The translations under genes were made by a program, and so were the position numbers. This document shows positions 7,441 to 15,793 of a stretch of 22,103 nucleotides of DNA, piece after piece. The notes under the pieces were generated by a model that did not search any database, was not told the origin of the DNA, and was given only the letters and a program-made list of their open reading frames with translations. The stretch comes from Lysobacter antibioticus (GTDB lineage: Bacteria; Pseudomonadota; Gammaproteobacteria; Xanthomonadales; Xanthomonadaceae), in NCBI RefSeq assembly GCF_001442535.1, contig NZ_CP013141.1, positions 5,519,831-5,541,933 on the forward strand, written 5' to 3'. Position 1 is the stretch's first letter. Every line of letters begins with the position of its first letter.

Positions 7441-8166
7441 ATGATCGAGTTTCTGCAGATCGTGTTTTCGTTTCCAACGGCGTTCTATTCCGTCTTGCTG
7501 GGCGTGGTGGTCGGCTATTGGCTGTTGTCGGCGCTCGGCCTGGTCGGCATGGACGTGGCCGACGGTCTGTTCGGCCATGGCCACGGCCACTTCGGCGGCG
7601 ACGGTCATTTCCACGGCCACGGCCACGGACCGGGGCACGGCCATGCGCTCGGCGATCAATCGCTGGCCGACGGTGCCCATCACCATCAAAGCGTGTTCGA
7701 TCCGCTGATGCGCCTGGGGCTCGGCGGCATTCCGGTGACCGTCGTGCTCAGCGTGCTGGTCGCGACGGCCTGGGCGCTGACCTACCTCGCCGATCTGTAT
7801 CTGCTGCGCCTGCTGCCTGACGGCGGCCTGCGTTTCGCCGCCGACATCGTTGCCTTGGTGGTCGCCTTCGTGTTGGCGATTCCGGTCGCCGCGTTCGCGC
7901 TGCGTCCGGTGCGGCGCCTGCTGCGCAAGATGCAGCCCGAGCCGCCGCGGCCGTTGCTCGGCCAGACCGCGGTGATCCGCAGCCCGGGCGTGTCCCGGGT
8001 CACCGGCACCGCGGCGATCGAGGACGGCGGCGCCGGCCTGATCCTGCAGATCCGCGACGAAAGCGGCGAACGTTTCAAGCGCGGCGACCGCGTGGTGTTG
8101 ATCGAGTACCTCGCCGACCAGAACGCCTACCGCGTGGTCAGCGAAGACGAATTCCGCGGCGCCTGA
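7441..8166 (+). CDS. YqiJ-like membrane protein with His-rich loop and OB fold
   Basis: 241 aa. Hydrophobic segments at about 12-34, 95-118 and 132-155 indicate three membrane passes. Residues 168-235 form a C-terminal beta-rich OB-fold of the NfeD/YqiJ type (LLGQTAVIRSPG, GERFKRGDRVVLIEY). Proteins of this group pair with flotillins, and a flotillin gene follows. Between the first two membrane segments lies a loop (45-82) with 12 His in 37 residues, mostly as GHGH, plus HHH at 80-82. It would sit on one face of the inner membrane and could bind Zn, Ni or Cu. This loop is the unusual part; I do not know whether it is general in the family. ATG 7441 is supported by GGGAGGGG just upstream. The gap to pspA is 52 bp. 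Confidence 0.9.
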   Translation: MIEFLQIVFSFPTAFYSVLLGVVVGYWLLSALGLVGMDVADGLFGHGHGHFGGDGHFHGHGHGPGHGHALGDQSLADGAHHHQSVFDPLMRLGLGGIPVTVVLSVLVATAWALTYLADLYLLRLLPDGGLRFAADIVALVVAFVLAIPVAAFALRPVRRLLRKMQPEPPRPLLGQTAVIRSPGVSRVTGTAAIEDGGAGLILQIRDESGERFKRGDRVVLIEYLADQNAYRVVSEDEFRGA

Positions 8167-8220
8167 CCCCAGTCGGTCGCCGCCATCCGTATCGAAGTCG
8201 AGTCATAGGGAGATGCAAGA

Positions 8221-10272
8221 ATGAATTTTCCGTCGGGTATTTTCATGGTCCTGACCCTGGTGGGTCTGGGCATTCTGGTCGTGTTCGTCCTGCTGATGAT
8301 GTTCAAGGCCTTCTACATCAAGGTCCCGCAGGGCACGGCGCTGATCGTCAACGACATGTCCGCGATGCCTAAGGTGCATTTCACCGGCGCGCTGGTGTAT
8401 CCGGTGATCTACAAGAAGGAGTTCATGAAGATCTCCCTGATCACCCTGGAGGTCGACCGCCGCGCCAAGGACGGCCTGATCTGCAAGGACAATATGCGCG
8501 CCGACATCACCGTGGCGTTCTACCTGCGGGTCAACGAGACCCAGCAGGACGTGTTGAAGGTCGCCAAGTCGATCGGCGTGGACCGTGCCTCCGACCGCAC
8601 CGCGGTCAACGAGCTGTTCAACGCCAAGTTCTCCGAAGCGCTGAAGACGGTCGGCAAGCAGATCGACTTCGTCAAGCTGTTCGAGAACCGCCAGGAATTC
8701 CGCGACCGCATCGTCGAGGTGATCGGCAACGACCTCAACGGCTACGTGCTCGAGGACGTCGCCATCGACTACCTGGAGCAGACCCCGAAGTCCTCGCTCG
8801 ACCCGACCAACATCCTCGACGCCGAGGGCATCCGCAAGATCACCGAGCTGACCGCGGCGCAGAACGTCATCACCAACGAGCTCGAGCGCAACGAGCAGTT
8901 GGCGATCACCAAGAAGAATGTCGAAACCCGCGAAGCCATGCTCGCGCTGGAACGCCAGCAGGCCGATGCCGAGGCGCGACAGAAGCGCGAAATCCAGACC
9001 ATCCAGGCGCGCGAGCAGGCCGAAACCGCCAAGGTGCAGGAAGAAGAGCGGCTGAAGTCCGAACAGGCGCGCATCTCGGTGCAGGAGCAGCTCGACATCC
9101 GCGAGCAGAACCGCCAGCGCGAAGTCGAAGTGGCCCAGCAGAACCGCCAGCGTGCGGTGGTGATCGAGGTCGAGAAGGTCACTCGCGCCAAGGACCTGGA
9201 AGTCGTCTCGCGCGAACGCGAGGTCGAGCTGAACCGGATCGAGAAGGAGAAGGCGCTGGAAGAACAGCGCAAGGAAATCGCCAACGTCATCCGCGAGCGG
9301 ATCGCGGTCGAGAAGACCGTGGCCCAGGAAGAAGAGCGCATCAAGGAAGTGCGCGCGGTGTCCGAAGCCGACCGCGCCAAGCAGGTGACGGTGCTGAACG
9401 CACAGGCCGCGGCCGAGGAAGAGCTGGTGCGCCAGGTCAAGCAGGCCGAGGCCAACGAGACCGCGTCCAAGCACCGCGCCGGCGAGATGACGGTGCTGGC
9501 GCAGGCCGAGCTGGAAGCGGCCGGCAAGCAGTCCGAAGCCAAGAAGAAGCTGGCCGAAGGCATCGAGGCCGAGCGCGCCGCGCCCGGTCTGGCCGATGCG
9601 CGGGTGCGCGAAGTCACCGCCGCGGCTAGCGAGAAGGAAGGCATGGCCAAGGCGCGCGTGATCGCCGAGACCCTGGCCGCGGAAGCGCGCGGCGAGCAGG
9701 AGAAGGGTGTGGCCCAGGCGCGGGTGATCGAAGCCCAGGCCGACGCCAAGCAGAAGCAGGGCCTGTCCGACGCCAAGGTGCTGGAAGAGAACCTGTTCGC
9801 GCAGGCGCGCGGCGACGAGCAACTCGGTGCGGCCAAGGCCAAGGCGACCAAGGACCTGGGTCTGTCGGAAGCCGAAGTGCTGCTGCAGAAGTTCAAGTCC
9901 GAGGCCGAAGGCCTGTCGCAGAAGTTCGGCGCGCTGGACTCGCTCAGCGACCAGGCCCGCTCGCACGAAGAGTTCCGCATGCAGCTGGAGAAGAACTTCG
10001 AGCAGGCGATCGCTTCGATCGAGGCCAACAAGGAAGTCGCCAAGGAACAGGCCGACGTGCTGGCCGCGGCGCTCAGCAAGGCCAACATCGACATCGTCGG
10101 CGGCGAAGGCGAGTTCTTCAATTCCTTCGCCAAGGCGCTGTCGGTCGGCAAGGCGATCGAGGGCGTGGCCGGCAAGAGCCCGATCGTGCAGGACGTGCTG
10201 CAGCGCCTGCTCAGCAAGGCCGACGGCAAGAGCGTCGGCAAGGTCGACGGCGAAACCGCGCTGGATTCCTGA
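8221..10272 (+). CDS. Flotillin family protein (YqiK-like, SPFH/Band 7)
   Basis: 683 aa, longer than E. coli YqiK (about 550). A single N-terminal membrane segment (about 8-28) is followed by an SPFH/Band-7 domain (about 31-210) with YIKVPQGTALIV and the ITLEVDRRAKDGLICKDNM region. A long Glu/Ala/Lys/Gln-rich flotillin coiled coil runs from about 215 to 600. The C-terminus has ANIDIVGGEGEFFNSF, shared with flotillins. Flotillins oligomerise into rings or cages on the inner membrane and organise fluid microdomains. Pairing with the YqiJ-like gene just upstream (54-bp gap) matches the yqiJK arrangement. ATG 8221 has GGGAGA at 8208-8213, seven bases upstream. The extended coiled coil is the only departure from the standard layout. 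Confidence 0.95.
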   Translation: MNFPSGIFMVLTLVGLGILVVFVLLMMFKAFYIKVPQGTALIVNDMSAMPKVHFTGALVYPVIYKKEFMKISLITLEVDRRAKDGLICKDNMRADITVAFYLRVNETQQDVLKVAKSIGVDRASDRTAVNELFNAKFSEALKTVGKQIDFVKLFENRQEFRDRIVEVIGNDLNGYVLEDVAIDYLEQTPKSSLDPTNILDAEGIRKITELTAAQNVITNELERNEQLAITKKNVETREAMLALERQQADAEARQKREIQTIQAREQAETAKVQEEERLKSEQARISVQEQLDIREQNRQREVEVAQQNRQRAVVIEVEKVTRAKDLEVVSREREVELNRIEKEKALEEQRKEIANVIRERIAVEKTVAQEEERIKEVRAVSEADRAKQVTVLNAQAAAEEELVRQVKQAEANETASKHRAGEMTVLAQAELEAAGKQSEAKKKLAEGIEAERAAPGLADARVREVTAAASEKEGMAKARVIAETLAAEARGEQEKGVAQARVIEAQADAKQKQGLSDAKVLEENLFAQARGDEQLGAAKAKATKDLGLSEAEVLLQKFKSEAEGLSQKFGALDSLSDQARSHEEFRMQLEKNFEQAIASIEANKEVAKEQADVLAAALSKANIDIVGGEGEFFNSFAKALSVGKAIEGVAGKSPIVQDVLQRLLSKADGKSVGKVDGETALDS

Positions 10273-10327
10273 GCGCAGGCCCGACCCAGGGAATGCGCTG
10301 CCCGTCGCGGCGGCGCATCGGATTGAC

Positions 10328-10358
10328 GTCCGCGGCGCAAGGGTTTCGCGCCGCGGGC
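10328..10358 (+). other. Intercistronic hairpin between flotillin and AAA+ genes
   Basis: CCGCGGCGC (10330-10338) pairs perfectly with GCGCCGCGG (10348-10356) across a 9-nt loop, and two further pairs extend it (one T-G). There is no T-run, so it is not a terminator. It lies 55 bp after the flotillin stop and 24 bp before the next ATG. It could stabilise the upstream mRNA or reduce expression of the very long downstream gene. Confidence 0.55.
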
Positions 10359-10381
10359 AGGACCGGTAGGACGAATCACTG

Positions 10382-13300
10382 ATGGCCGACACCAAGCCGA
10401 CCGCTTCGGCGCCGAACACCGCCGCGGGCGAGATTTCCAACGACAGCGCGAAGGCGGCCGCCCACGCGGCGGTCGATCAGGCCGTCGCCCAGGGCGGCGC
10501 GTACGAAGTGCTGAGCAAGCGGCTGGCCGAACAGGGCCTGCGTCTGCGCGGCATCGCGCAGGGGCTGAACCAGCAGCGCCTGAGCGAATTCGGCAGCAGC
10601 CAGATGGAGGTGATCGGGCGGTTCCGGATTCGCACCGAGAACAACTGCGTCGCGCGCGACATCGTGCAGGTCGGCGAACACTTGGTGTTCGGCTACAACG
10701 TGTTCATGGGGCTGAAGAAAGAGACCGCGGTCGCCGACGTGTTCTCGCTGTACAAGCTGGTGCAGGGGCCGGAAGGCTACGACGTCACCCCGGTCGAGCT
10801 GAAGGGCAGCTTCCTCGGCGTCGACAGCTTCGCCCAGGACTTCCGCGAGCTCTACGCGTACTACAAACACACCCGCCTGATCCAGTTGATCGTGCGCGAC
10901 GGCAAGCTGCTGGCGGCGTTCCAGATCGGCGAGCGCATCACCGACCTGCGCGTGTTCCGCTGGTCGGTCTCGCCGGGCGGCGAAGTGCGTTATATCGACA
11001 ACCGCGGCGAGCGCGACATCGCGCTGCCGGCGCCGTTCGATTTCGAGTGGACCCGCGCAACCCGCGAGATGGTGGTCAACGGCCGCCATCCGCACCTGAA
11101 CGTTCTCGACAGCGTGTTCGTCGAGACGGTCAACGGCGATCTCACCATCAAGGTCGAGAACAACACCGAGGACGGCAAGGGCATCTACCGCGAACCGGTC
11201 GACGACAAGACCCAGTCGCTGGACGATGCGCAGGTCGATTTCGCCCGCGTCGGCAGCCTGATCTTGCTCAAGATCCTGCCGTACCGCGAGGAGCAGTGGC
11301 GCTATCTCGTATTCAACACGCTGACCCGCAAGGTGCTGCGTCAGGATGCGATCGGCCTGGCCTGCATCCAGTTGCCCGAAGACCACGGCATCATTTTCCC
11401 GGGCGGGTATTACCTGCAGAACGGCGAGCACAAGAGCTTCGACCAGACGATGGACGGCATGCGCTACAAGCGCAGCATCCGTTCGCCCAACGGCGAGGAC
11501 GTGCTGTACCTGTTCTACGAGCCCGAGCAGGGCCGCACCGCGATGTTCACCTACAACATGATCGAGCGGCGCCTGCAGACGCCGATCTTCGGTCACGGCT
11601 ATGCGCGCCTGGAAGACGGGCGCATGGTGATCTTCGCCACCGAGAGCGACGAGCCGACCCGCGTGCATCCGATGCAGGTCTGGCAGACCCCCTATTACAG
11701 CGACGAATACGCGGCCAAGCAGCCGGCCGGCAACAGCTTCATGGGCAAGATCGGCAACGCCGACCTGGTCCGCGGGGTGTCCGAACTGATGAGCCTGTCG
11801 CGCGAAATCGAGGCCACCGAGGTCTCGGCCAAGCGCTATGGCCTGCTCGCGCAGAACACCCGGCGTTTGTTCGACGCGTATCACTGGCTGTCGGACCCGA
11901 ACTGCGGCGACACCGCCCCGCTGTTGCGCGAGATCGCCGCGACCGCCGAGTCGGTGCTGGACGAATACGAAAAAGTCGAAGGCATCCGCAGTCAGTCCGA
12001 CCGGGCGATGCGCGAGGCGCAGAGCAAACAGAAAGCCTTGCTCGACGGCCTGCAGCCGGAGAACTGGGAGAAGGTCCAGGAGTTCGTCGATGCGCTCAAC
12101 GGGCTGACCGCGCAGCGCGGGCATCTGCTGACGATCCGCGACTACCGCTACATCGACGTCGCCGGCATCGACGCGATGGAGCAAGCCCTGATCGCCGCGC
12201 ACGAGCGCATCGCCGCGGCGACCGGCGCCTTCCTCGCCGGCGACAAGGCCCTGGCGCCGCTGAGCGAGCGTCTGCAGGCCTTGGAAACACAGGCGCAACA
12301 GGCCGTCAGCGTGGCCCAGCTGGCCGAGCCGCTGGAGCAGATGCGCGCGATGTCCGGGGATCTGGACATGCTGTCGGCCCTGATGGCGACGCTCAAGGTC
12401 GACGACGCGACCCAGCGCACGCGCATCGTCGAAGCGATCTCGGAGATCTACGCCAAGCTCAACCAGGCCAAGGCGCGCGCGGACCAGCGCCGTAAGAGCC
12501 TGGGTTCGAGCGAATCGGTGGCCCAGTTCGGTGCCCAGTTCAGCCTGTTCGGGCAGAGCATCGCCAGCGCCCTGTCGCTGGCCCAGGACCCCGAGCGCGC
12601 CGACGAGCAATTGTCGCGGCTGATGGTGCAACTGGAGGAACTGGAGAGCCAGTTCGGCGAGCACGAGGCCTTCCTCGGCGACATCCTGTCCAAGCGCGAG
12701 GAACTGCTCGAAACCTTCGAGGCGCACAAACAGACCCTGCTCGACGACCGCCAGCGCAAGGCCCAGGCAGTGATGGACGCGGCCACCCGCATCCTCGACG
12801 GCCTCGGCCGGCGCACTGCGCGTTTCGCCGGCAGCGACGAGCTCAACGCCTTCTTCGCCAGCGACCCGCTGATCCTCAAGCTGCGCGAACTGGCCGAGCG
12901 CCTGCGCACGCTGAAGGACAGCGTCAAGGCCGACGACGTCGAGGCGCGCCTGAAGGGCGCGCGCGACCAGGCCGTGCGCGCGCTGCGCGACCGCAGCGAG
13001 TTGTTCGAGGACGGCGGCAACGTCATCAAGCTCGGGCCGCGTCACCGCTTCAGCGTCAACACCCAGGAACTCGACCTGACCCTGTTGCCGCGCAGCGACG
13101 TGCTCAACCTGCACCTCACCGGCACCGATTTCTTCGAGCCGCTGCACAACCCCGAACTCGATGCCGCGCGCGATTACTGGGGCGTGTCGATGGATTCGGA
13201 ATCGCCGCAGCTGTATCGCGGCGAGTACCTGGCCGGCCTAGTGATCGAAGCGGCCAGTGCCAACCGCGACGGCCTCAGCCTGGATCTGCTGCGCCAGCAA

Positions 13301-15778
13301 CTGGCGCAACCCGAGCTGCTGGCGCGCAGCGTGCGCGACTTCGCCGCGCCGCGTTACCGCGAAGGCTACGAAAAAGGCATCCACGACCACGACGCCAGCC
13401 TGATCCTGCAGGCGCTGCTGCCGCTGCGCGACAGTGCCGGCAGCCTCGGCTTCGAGCCGGCCGCGCGCGCCTGGGCGGCGCTGTTCTGGTCGCAGGTCGC
13501 CGAGCAGGCCGACACGCGCCAATGGCCGGAACGTGCACGCACCGCGCGCGATATCCAGCAGTTGTTCGCCAGCGCCGCGGGCCTGGAATCGCTGCGCGCC
13601 GAGATCGCCGCGGTGATGACCGCCTATGCCCAGCAGCACACCCTGGCGATCGACCCGGCCTTGACGCCGCGCGCCGCCGAGTACCTGGTGTTGGAGTTGT
13701 CGGCCGAGCGCCCGCAATTCGTGTTCAGCAAGTACGCCCAGCAGCTGCTGCACGCGCTGCGCGAGAAGCTCACTACGGCGCGGATGTGGGACGGCTTCGT
13801 CCAGGCCCTCGACGGCCTTGGCGACCGCGTCGCCGCACGTTGGGCGCTGGCGATGAACTGGGTCGAGGCCCTGGCGCGTTCACCCGAACTCGCTCCGGTC
13901 GCGGCCTATGCTGCCGAAGCGGCGACCTTGCTGCTGCTCGACGAGCGCTTCCCGAAGAAGATCACCGAGGTCGACCTGAGCGCGCCGGTGCAGGGCTTGC
14001 TCGGCGAGCACCCGCGCATCGTCGAAGGCCGCATGACCCTGGCGATCGACGACTGGTCGGCGCGCCTGCGCCACCATCGCGAAACCTTCGTTCCCGGCTT
14101 CCAGCGCTACCAGGCCCTGCGCCAGGAGATCGTCGGCCGCGAGCGCCACGCCCTGCGCCTGGACGAGTTCAAGCCGCGTCCGCTGACCTCGTTCGTGCGC
14201 AACAAGCTCATCAACGATGTGTACCTGTCGGTGATCGGCGACAACCTCGCCAAGCAGATGGGCACGGTCGGCGAAAGCAAGCGCAGCGACTTGATGGGCC
14301 TGCTGATGATGATCTCGCCGCCGGGCTACGGCAAAACCACCTTGATGGAGTACGTGGCGCACCGGCTCGGCCTGATCTTCATGAAGATCAACGGCCCGGC
14401 GCTGGGCCATGAGGTGCGCTCGCTCGACCCCGAGCAGGCGCCCGACGCGACCTCGCGCCAGGAGCTCGACAAGCTCAACCTGGCCCTGGAGATGGGCAAC
14501 AACGTGATGCTGTATGTCGACGACATCCAGCACACCCATCCGGAGTTCCTGCAGAAATTCATTTCCCTGTGCGACGGCACCCGCCGCATCGAAGGCGTGT
14601 GGAAGGGCCGCACCCGCACCTACGACATGCGCGGCAAGAAGTTCTGCGTGGTCATGGCCGGCAACCCGTACACCGAGTCCGGAGAGGTCTTCAAGATCCC
14701 GGACATGCTCGCCAACCGCGCCGACATCTACAACCTCGGCGACGTGCTCGGCGGCATGGAAGCTTCGTTCGTGCTCAGTTACATCGAGAACAGCCTGACC
14801 TCGAATCCGGTGTTGGCGCCGCTGGCGACGCGCGAGATGGCCGACCTGTACCGCTTCGTCGACAAGGCCCAGGGCAAGCCGTTCTCGGCCAACGAACTCA
14901 GCCATGCCTACAGCGGCGCCGAGATCAACGAGATCGTCGCCACCCTGGAGCGGTTGGTGAAGGTGCGCGACGTGGTTTACCGGGTCAATCAGCAATACAT
15001 CGCCAGCGCCGCCCAGGCCGAGAGCTACCGCACCGAGCCGCCGTTCAAGCTGCAGGGCAGCTATCGCAACATGAACAAGCTCGCCGAGAAGATCTCGCCG
15101 GTGATGAACGAGGCCGAGTTGCAGCAGTTGATCGGCGACCACTATCTCGGCGAGGCGCAGTTGCTGACCAGCGGCGCCGAGGAAAACCTGCTCAAACTCG
15201 GCGAGATGCGCGGCACCCTCGACCAGGCGCAGGCCGCGCGCTGGGCCCAGATCAAGCGCGACTTCCAGCGCAATAAAGCCATGGGCGCGGGCGACGCCGA
15301 TGTCGGCACTCGGGTCGTGGCGCAGCTCAACGACCTGATCGAGAGCGTGCGCTCGCTCGATCAGTCGGCCAACCAGGCCGCGAGCCGAGCCGAGGCGCCG
15401 CCGCCGGCGCCGTCGGCACCGTGGCAGGAAATCCTGGCGGCGCTGGAACGCGTGGCGCAAGCGCAGTCCCAGCCGCAGGCCGCCCCGGCCGCCGCCGCGC
15501 CGGATCTCGGCAGCGTGCTGAACGGCCTGGGTTCGTCTCTGCAAACCTCGCTGGTGCCGTCGCTGCAGTCGGCCTTCGATCCCTTGGTCAATCACTTGCA
15601 GGACAGCAGCGAGCGCCAGACCCGCCTCAACGAGGCCCTGGTCGAGATCTTCAAGCGACTCGGCCAGCGCGACGTCGACGACGCGCCGACGCGCGCCGAG
15701 ATGACCGAGCAGCAGCGCGAGCTGCAGCGTGCGCTCAATGAATTCGCCGACCGCCTCAACGGTCGCATCCAACGCTAA
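10382..15778 (+). CDS. Giant DUF3686-type AAA+ ATPase (annotated elsewhere as DNA repair ATPase)
   Basis: 1798 aa. Residues about 40-440 are beta-rich and match proteins named DNA repair ATPase (DUF3686). About 450-880 is helical and coiled coil. A second beta-rich patch lies at about 880-960, then a helical region. A single AAA+ module (about 1270-1500) has Walker A PPGYGKTT with Lys1318, Walker B VMLYVDDIQ with Asp1380-Asp1381, sensor-1 Asn1428 in VVMAGNP, and a candidate arginine finger Arg1446 in IPDMLANRAD; the last motif resembles MoxR-like ATPases. The C-terminus is an Ala/Pro/Gln linker followed by a coil. There is no signal peptide or membrane segment, so it is cytoplasmic. The DNA-repair label is inherited and nothing here shows it. 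Membrane context suggests a remodelling motor working with PspA and flotillin. Only a weak AGGAC precedes ATG 10382. Confidence 0.93.
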   Translation: MADTKPTASAPNTAAGEISNDSAKAAAHAAVDQAVAQGGAYEVLSKRLAEQGLRLRGIAQGLNQQRLSEFGSSQMEVIGRFRIRTENNCVARDIVQVGEHLVFGYNVFMGLKKETAVADVFSLYKLVQGPEGYDVTPVELKGSFLGVDSFAQDFRELYAYYKHTRLIQLIVRDGKLLAAFQIGERITDLRVFRWSVSPGGEVRYIDNRGERDIALPAPFDFEWTRATREMVVNGRHPHLNVLDSVFVETVNGDLTIKVENNTEDGKGIYREPVDDKTQSLDDAQVDFARVGSLILLKILPYREEQWRYLVFNTLTRKVLRQDAIGLACIQLPEDHGIIFPGGYYLQNGEHKSFDQTMDGMRYKRSIRSPNGEDVLYLFYEPEQGRTAMFTYNMIERRLQTPIFGHGYARLEDGRMVIFATESDEPTRVHPMQVWQTPYYSDEYAAKQPAGNSFMGKIGNADLVRGVSELMSLSREIEATEVSAKRYGLLAQNTRRLFDAYHWLSDPNCGDTAPLLREIAATAESVLDEYEKVEGIRSQSDRAMREAQSKQKALLDGLQPENWEKVQEFVDALNGLTAQRGHLLTIRDYRYIDVAGIDAMEQALIAAHERIAAATGAFLAGDKALAPLSERLQALETQAQQAVSVAQLAEPLEQMRAMSGDLDMLSALMATLKVDDATQRTRIVEAISEIYAKLNQAKARADQRRKSLGSSESVAQFGAQFSLFGQSIASALSLAQDPERADEQLSRLMVQLEELESQFGEHEAFLGDILSKREELLETFEAHKQTLLDDRQRKAQAVMDAATRILDGLGRRTARFAGSDELNAFFASDPLILKLRELAERLRTLKDSVKADDVEARLKGARDQAVRALRDRSELFEDGGNVIKLGPRHRFSVNTQELDLTLLPRSDVLNLHLTGTDFFEPLHNPELDAARDYWGVSMDSESPQLYRGEYLAGLVIEAASANRDGLSLDLLRQQLAQPELLARSVRDFAAPRYREGYEKGIHDHDASLILQALLPLRDSAGSLGFEPAARAWAALFWSQVAEQADTRQWPERARTARDIQQLFASAAGLESLRAEIAAVMTAYAQQHTLAIDPALTPRAAEYLVLELSAERPQFVFSKYAQQLLHALREKLTTARMWDGFVQALDGLGDRVAARWALAMNWVEALARSPELAPVAAYAAEAATLLLLDERFPKKITEVDLSAPVQGLLGEHPRIVEGRMTLAIDDWSARLRHHRETFVPGFQRYQALRQEIVGRERHALRLDEFKPRPLTSFVRNKLINDVYLSVIGDNLAKQMGTVGESKRSDLMGLLMMISPPGYGKTTLMEYVAHRLGLIFMKINGPALGHEVRSLDPEQAPDATSRQELDKLNLALEMGNNVMLYVDDIQHTHPEFLQKFISLCDGTRRIEGVWKGRTRTYDMRGKKFCVVMAGNPYTESGEVFKIPDMLANRADIYNLGDVLGGMEASFVLSYIENSLTSNPVLAPLATREMADLYRFVDKAQGKPFSANELSHAYSGAEINEIVATLERLVKVRDVVYRVNQQYIASAAQAESYRTEPPFKLQGSYRNMNKLAEKISPVMNEAELQQLIGDHYLGEAQLLTSGAEENLLKLGEMRGTLDQAQAARWAQIKRDFQRNKAMGAGDADVGTRVVAQLNDLIESVRSLDQSANQAASRAEAPPPAPSAPWQEILAALERVAQAQSQPQAAPAAAAPDLGSVLNGLGSSLQTSLVPSLQSAFDPLVNHLQDSSERQTRLNEALVEIFKRLGQRDVDDAPTRAEMTEQQRELQRALNEFADRLNGRIQR

Positions 15779-15793
15779 GGAATGGGCAGGGAC

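Noticed and set aside
10376..13147. Long open frame (about 920 codons) on the minus strand opposite the AAA+ gene; similar ones opposite the flotillin gene (8203-10440) and at 13880-16312.
   Set aside because: High-GC DNA leaves antisense frames open. The plus-strand proteins have clear family motifs, and the antisense products are His/Gln/Leu-rich with no recognisable domains.
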